45,909 nucleotides of DNA, from contig JAAYNP010000011.1 in NCBI GenBank assembly GCA_012520795.1, positions 1 to 45,909 on the forward strand, read 5' to 3'. Shown here piece by piece: positions 42,048 to 45,909 of this stretch. Position numbers and translations under genes: made by a program. The notes below the pieces were generated by a model, which saw only the letters and a list, made by a program, of their open reading frames with translations, was not told where the DNA came from and made no database searches. How positions within the stretch are numbered: the stretch's first letter is position 1; every line of letters starts with the position of its first letter. The DNA comes from Bacillota bacterium. GTDB taxonomy: Bacteria; Bacillota; Limnochordia; Darwinibacteriales; DTU012.

Positions 42048-45000
42048 AACCGCGGTTGACAGCGTCATACAAAATGGGGACGACAAACAGAGTCAGAACT
42101 GTTGCGTAAGCCAAACCGCAAATGGCCGTGATGGCCATTGGCTGGATCAAATCGGTCCCCGTGCCGATGCCAAGGCTCATGGTAGACAAGCCAAAGATGG
42201 TGGTCAAGGCCGTCATGAGAATCGGCCGCAGCCTGATTCGGCAGGATTCCACAATTGCATCCTGTTTGGCCATGCCCTCACTGCGCAGTTGGTTGATGTA
42301 GACAATCAATACGATTCCGTTGTTGACCACTACGCCTGTGAGGATGATCAAGCCGATGAATGCCACAATGCTCAGGGGATTGCCGGTGAACAGCAGTCCC
42401 AGAAAACCGCCGGTGAATGCCAGCGGGATAGTGGCCATCACAATCAGAGGCGACAGCAGTGATTGGAATTCAGCAACCATCACCAGGTAGATTAAGACTA
42501 CACCTACCACCAACACCAGAGTGAGTTCGTCGAATGATTCGAGGATTAACATTTGTTCTCCGCCGTATTCCACCTTATAGCCTTCCGGGAGTTGATAGCC
42601 CGCCAGGCGGCGGTCGATTTCCCTGCTGATGTTGCCTACAGTATAGCCTTCCTCAGCATTGGCGGATACAGTAACAAAGCGCTGTTGATTCTGGCGCATG
42701 ATTGTGGTGAAGCCTTTTGCCTGCTCTATGGTGGCGATATCACCAAGGCGTACAGGTTCACCCGCGAATGAATCAATCTCCAGGTCAAGCAGCTCGGATT
42801 CTGCCCGAAGTTGCGTCTGTGGATCGGTGACAAAGACACTGTATTCTGCATTACCAACTGTTAGGGTGGTCACGGCACTGTCAGAACTCAGCTCTTGATT
42901 TACCGCCAGCAGGACCTGCCCCACAGTAATCCCCTTAGCAATTCCTTTTTGCTTGTCCACGATGATCCTCAGCTCCGGCGCCGTATCTTCCAAGCCGTCC
43001 GAAACCTCGACAGTACCGGGCACGTCAGCAACAATGGCAGCAACATCTTTGGCGATCTGCTGCAGTGTATCCATATCCGGCCCCATGATATTCAAAGTCA
43101 CCGGGCTGCCTATTATGGAGGTAAAGTCCATCCCAGAAGCACTGATTGTGATTTTGGCATTCAAATTCTCAGTCTGCTCCCGTATTCTCTGGGCAATCTG
43201 GGTACTGGTCAAACTCCGGTCTTCTTTGAGCAGCAGATAACCAGAATAGGTCTTTGTGCCGCCACTAGCGCCGCCAAACCCAGGCCCCAGCATCGTGCCA
43301 CTTGAGCTGATACCAATTGTGTCAATATCACTGATATCCTTTAGAATGGCGGTCAGTTCATCGATGACTGCTGCAGCGTCACTGGCTGACAAATCTGGTG
43401 ACATTTCGATCTGCATCATGATCTGGTTGCTGTCGCTGACAGGGAGAAATTCCGTACCCATCCGCCACACACCAATGGCGCTGGCGATAAACAAAAGCAC
43501 AGTGATGGCTATAATCAGAGGTTTCTTCCGGAGGGCTCCTTTCACTATACGGGTATAAAAACCGGTCATTGCTTGAGTGAACCGGCCGGGTTTCGGTACA
43601 TCCCGCGCCAACATCCGTGATGAGATCATCGGTACGAATGTCAGAGCCACAAGCAAACTGGCGCTGAGCGAGTAAGTAATGGTAAGCGCCATATCAGTAA
43701 AAATCTTTCTGGTCATGCCATAGGTAAACACAATCGGCAAAAACACAGCGACTGTTGTCAAAGTGGAAGCTGTGATGGCTCCCGCAATCTGCTTCGTTCC
43801 CTCTACTGCGGCTGTTTTTGCCGACTTGCCTTCACTTCGCATCCGGTAGATGTTTTCAATAACTACAATGGAATTGTCGACCAGCATCCCGACTCCCAAG
43901 GCCAAGCCGCCCATGGAAATAATGTTCAGGCTGATGTTGCTGAAATACATTAATACAAAACTGGTAATAATACTCACCGGAATGGAGACGGCTACCACAA
44001 AAGTAGGTTTAATGTTCCGCAAAAAGATGATCAGGATCGCAAGAGCCAACAAGGTACCATAAATCATGTTGTCGAGCATTGAATTCAATGCCAGATCAGT
44101 ATATACGCCTTGGTCCATCAAGGCGGTAATGTGGAGCCCGGCATGTTTTTCCTGGAGCTTTTGGGACTGTTGGCGGATTTTCTTCGCAATATCCGCGGTT
44201 GAATAGTCGGTTTGTTTTTGGAAGATCAGCATTATTGCTTCTTCGTCGTTGACCCGGGTATAAGTGTTCCCGGTGTTGTAAACCAGCTCAATGTCGCTGA
44301 TATCGGCAAGAGTAATTGGATTTTGGCCGGGTAATGGCAGTGCGAGCAAGGGCAGCTGCTTGAGGTCATCAACAGTGTGAAGCCCATCGCCGACCCGGAC
44401 CAAATACGAATTGTCTTGTGTGGTGAGGTAACCTGCCGGCATGTTTAGGTTTTGCCCTTGAATAATACCGCTGACCATTTCCTTGGTCAGTTCCAAATCT
44501 TTAAGCTGTTCCAGATCGAACCCTGATTCCTGCAGCAGCGCCGTAAAATCGGTACCCTGCATGAACAAGCTGGGCAAAAACAGCATGGAATTGACCAACT
44601 GCTCCAGCTTTTGTTTTTGGAAGTCAATCTTTTCCTGATTGAGCGATACATGGATCTCCCTGTTTACCAGTCCGGTTGCAGTCACTGAAGCAACACCGAC
44701 AATCCGCTCATATTCGGGAATGACTGTGTCATTGACAAACTGGCTTGTATCGGCTAATGACTGGCCCTCAAGGGAGACCGATACCACCGATACCGGTAAG
44801 AGGTTGGGATTAATCCTCATAATCATTGGCGAGCTGACATCGCCGGGCATGAATGCAGTGATCATGTCCAGGTTTTCGCGGATCTCAATCATTGCCGAAT
44901 CCATATTGGTGATTTCACTGAACTCGAGTATGACCATGGAGACATTATTCGCGGACATTGAATAGACATTTTGAATGTTGCCCAGAGTGAACATGGACTG

Positions 45001-45201
45001 TTCAATGGGCCGGGTAACGCCAAGTTCGATCAATTCAGGGCTGGCGCCGGGGTATGCTGTAATGATCACCGCATAAGGCAGATTGATGTTTGGTAAGAGA
45101 TCGGTTGTCGTATTATAGACCGACATTGCACCCAATATTAAGACAATGATAAGGCCTACAATGATAGTATAGGGACGGTTGACACTGAATTCAGCAAACA
45201 A
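42046..45201 (-). CDS. RND-family efflux transporter (AcrB/SwrC-like)
   Basis: 1051 residues from TTG 45201, chosen because GGAG lies 8 nt upstream; the longer frame's GTG at 45210 overlaps that same GGAG. It has the duplicated RND layout: one helix, a ~300-residue extracytoplasmic domain, six helices, and the same again. LVDNSIVVIENIYRMRSEGKS (TM4 region) carries the proton-relay aspartate. GVVVNNGIVLIVYINQLRSEGM is its TM10 counterpart. No membrane-fusion or TolC gene is adjacent. SwrC-type pumps in Bacillota export lipopeptides and drugs without a tripartite partner. marR lies directly upstream (about 30-nt gap). Confidence 0.94.
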   Translation of the reverse strand: MFAEFSVNRPYTIIVGLIIVLILGAMSVYNTTTDLLPNINLPYAVIITAYPGASPELIELGVTRPIEQSMFTLGNIQNVYSMSANNVSMVILEFSEITNMDSAMIEIRENLDMITAFMPGDVSSPMIMRINPNLLPVSVVSVSLEGQSLADTSQFVNDTVIPEYERIVGVASVTATGLVNREIHVSLNQEKIDFQKQKLEQLVNSMLFLPSLFMQGTDFTALLQESGFDLEQLKDLELTKEMVSGIIQGQNLNMPAGYLTTQDNSYLVRVGDGLHTVDDLKQLPLLALPLPGQNPITLADISDIELVYNTGNTYTRVNDEEAIMLIFQKQTDYSTADIAKKIRQQSQKLQEKHAGLHITALMDQGVYTDLALNSMLDNMIYGTLLALAILIIFLRNIKPTFVVAVSIPVSIITSFVLMYFSNISLNIISMGGLALGVGMLVDNSIVVIENIYRMRSEGKSAKTAAVEGTKQIAGAITASTLTTVAVFLPIVFTYGMTRKIFTDMALTITYSLSASLLVALTFVPMISSRMLARDVPKPGRFTQAMTGFYTRIVKGALRKKPLIIAITVLLFIASAIGVWRMGTEFLPVSDSNQIMMQIEMSPDLSASDAAAVIDELTAILKDISDIDTIGISSSGTMLGPGFGGASGGTKTYSGYLLLKEDRSLTSTQIAQRIREQTENLNAKITISASGMDFTSIIGSPVTLNIMGPDMDTLQQIAKDVAAIVADVPGTVEVSDGLEDTAPELRIIVDKQKGIAKGITVGQVLLAVNQELSSDSAVTTLTVGNAEYSVFVTDPQTQLRAESELLDLEIDSFAGEPVRLGDIATIEQAKGFTTIMRQNQQRFVTVSANAEEGYTVGNISREIDRRLAGYQLPEGYKVEYGGEQMLILESFDELTLVLVVGVVLIYLVMVAEFQSLLSPLIVMATIPLAFTGGFLGLLFTGNPLSIVAFIGLIILTGVVVNNGIVLIVYINQLRSEGMAKQDAIVESCRIRLRPILMTALTTIFGLSTMSLGIGTGTDLIQPMAITAICGLAYATVLTLFVVPILYDAVNRG

Positions 45202-45230
45202 TATTACCACTCCAATCGTTCTGCTAGGCT

Positions 45231-45689
45231 CTACTGATTCCGCTTACTCAATGAATCAATATTGGTACTGATAATCTCATTGAACATTTCCAATCCTTTA
45301 ATGATATCCATTAAGGCCTGCTCGGACACAGTATTGAAGATCTCGCAGAGCAGATCGTTGAAACTACGTTCCAACTCCGAACCACGCAGTTGGAACTGTT
45401 CGGTAAGCACGGTGGTGACTACGCGGCGGTCCTGATCACTGCGTTTGCGCTTAACAATACCTATTCGTTCCAAACGGTCAATAATGCCACTAACTGTGCT
45501 TTTTGAAAGCCCCATTTTCTGACTGAGGTCTGTGACACTCATTTCTTTGTTTTCGTGGAGAAGGATGATCAGGGCAATTTGCGGTATCGTCAATTGGTAA
45601 TGATCTAAGGCTTTGCGGAGCAGTTTTTCGGAATTCCGCTTTCCTTCCTGCAGCAGATCCAAGATCCTTCTGGGCAGCTGGCCGTGCAC
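45231..45689 (-). CDS. MarR-family transcriptional regulator
   Basis: 152 residues with the MarR winged helix: SVTDLSQKMGLSKSTVSGIIDRLERIGIVKRKRSDQDRRVVTTVLTEQ (about 50-98), whose wing carries the D-x-R-x-x-x-x-x-LT signature, between dimerising helices. The start is GTG 45689, with a perfect AAGGAGG about 9 nt upstream. It is the first gene of a two-gene unit with the RND pump and presumably represses it. A 22-bp near-perfect palindrome sits at its predicted transcription start. Confidence 0.94.
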   Translation of the reverse strand: MHGQLPRRILDLLQEGKRNSEKLLRKALDHYQLTIPQIALIILLHENKEMSVTDLSQKMGLSKSTVSGIIDRLERIGIVKRKRSDQDRRVVTTVLTEQFQLRGSELERSFNDLLCEIFNTVSEQALMDIIKGLEMFNEIISTNIDSLSKRNQ

Positions 45690-45708
45690 TCAACCACCTC
45701 CTTCGGTA

Positions 45709-45730
45709 AATCATTCGTATACGAACGATT
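45709..45730. promoter_or_regulatory. MarR-type operator palindrome
   Basis: The two 11-nt halves are AATCATTCGTA and TACGAACGATT, a 22-bp palindrome with one mismatched pair and a perfect TTCGTATACGAA core. It starts about 20 nt before the marR start codon and covers the predicted +1. This is the usual location for MarR autorepression. Confidence 0.8.
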
Positions 45731-45737
45731 TTCTTCT

Positions 45738-45767
45738 AGTATAGTGCAGATTTGCCAGTACTGTCAA
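45738..45767 (-). promoter_or_regulatory. Promoter of the marR-RND operon
   Basis: Read on the minus strand: TTGACA (45767-45762), an 18-nt spacer, then TATACT (45743-45738). Initiation would be near 45731, at the edge of the palindrome. Confidence 0.75.
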
Positions 45768-45780
45768 GATTAAGTCTATA

Positions 45781-45859
45781 TAAATGTAGTTATTCTGTGA
45801 TAATGTCATGTTGGATTAATTCTGGTAAAATGTCACCTATGAGAGAGGAGATATTCAAC
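45781..45859 (+). mobile_element. Probable left end of an ISNCY-like insertion sequence
   Basis: AT-rich, with related blocks ATAATGTCAT (45800-45809) and AAAATGTCAC (45827-45836). An extended -10 (TGGTAAAAT, 45823-45831) precedes the transposase-like start codon. The exact outer boundary is not visible. Confidence 0.35.
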
Positions 45860-45909
45860 ATGACTCCACAGGAAATGAAGAAACTGAGAGTCATCGATCA
45901 AACTATCGC
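45860..45909 (+). CDS. Truncated start of a probable ISNCY-type transposase
   Basis: GAGAGGAG lies 9-10 nt before ATG 45860. Sixteen codons are visible before the window ends, reading MTPQEMKKLRVIDQTI. This opening resembles ISNCY transposases, which start with a short M-T-x-x-E-x-x-[RK]-L-x-V-I segment before a helix-turn-helix. Sixteen residues are too few for certainty, and another small DNA-binding protein is possible. Confidence 0.4.
   Translation, partial: MTPQEMKKLRVIDQTI

Noticed and set aside
1-45909. CRISPR arrays, rRNA or tRNA genes, prophage genes
   Set aside because: No regularly spaced repeats, tRNA-like cloverleaf or rRNA signature was noticed by eye. A tRNAscan and Infernal run would settle small RNAs.

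Overview
The window looks like chromosomal DNA of an anaerobic, Firmicutes-type (Bacillota) bacterium. Evidence for this is a tryptophan T-box leader, strong AGGAGG-type ribosome binding sites with frequent GTG/TTG starts, a SpoVB-like flippase, a CsoR/CopA copper module, a small RelQ-type alarmone synthetase and a clostridial-order V-type ATPase operon. A deep-branching lineage such as Limnochordia would fit, but that is a guess from gene content. No rRNA, tRNA, CRISPR array or phage genes were seen. Genes are tightly packed, and two convergent pairs meet with 0-1 nt between stop codons.

Region 1 (1-9080): a 77-bp IS-end-like inverted-repeat element, then a complete nine-gene V/A-type ATPase operon in the order G/H-I-K-E-C-F-A-B-D. 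The K rotor subunit carries all the residues that bind Na+ in the Enterococcus hirae enzyme, so the complex is probably a Na+ pump or synthase. Region 2 (9081-18535): exonuclease III, a DUF3784/PH-like membrane protein and an inositol-monophosphatase-family enzyme, followed by two adjacent ABC-2 type modules. The second has the GldA-GldF-GldG-DUF4340 layout.

Region 3 (18536-24534): an ArsB/NhaD-type transporter, a clear promoter plus class I cyclic-di-GMP riboswitch leading two unrecognised small ORFs (the second frame-disrupted), an Fe-S aldo/keto reductase, a ZIP metal transporter, an AI-2E-family permease with a non-ATG start, and a small alarmone synthetase. Region 4 (24535-33067): a transcription unit bounded by a terminator and an extended -10 promoter. 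It encodes an NHL-TPR-YIP1 membrane protein, a large secreted DUF5696 protein that resembles glycoside hydrolases, two MalF/MalG-type permeases and a substrate-binding protein with its own promoter. No ATPase is present. This is the best candidate for a poorly described system.

Region 5 (33068-45909): a SpoVB-like flippase divergent from an SH3-like protein; copA-csoR behind a promoter and a G/C-tract operator; T-box-controlled trpS; a soluble PAS-MCP protein; a VTT/TVP38 membrane protein; rpiA; and a marR-RND pump operon with a 22-bp near-perfect palindrome at its predicted start site. The last 50 bases begin what looks like an ISNCY-type transposase cut by the window edge.
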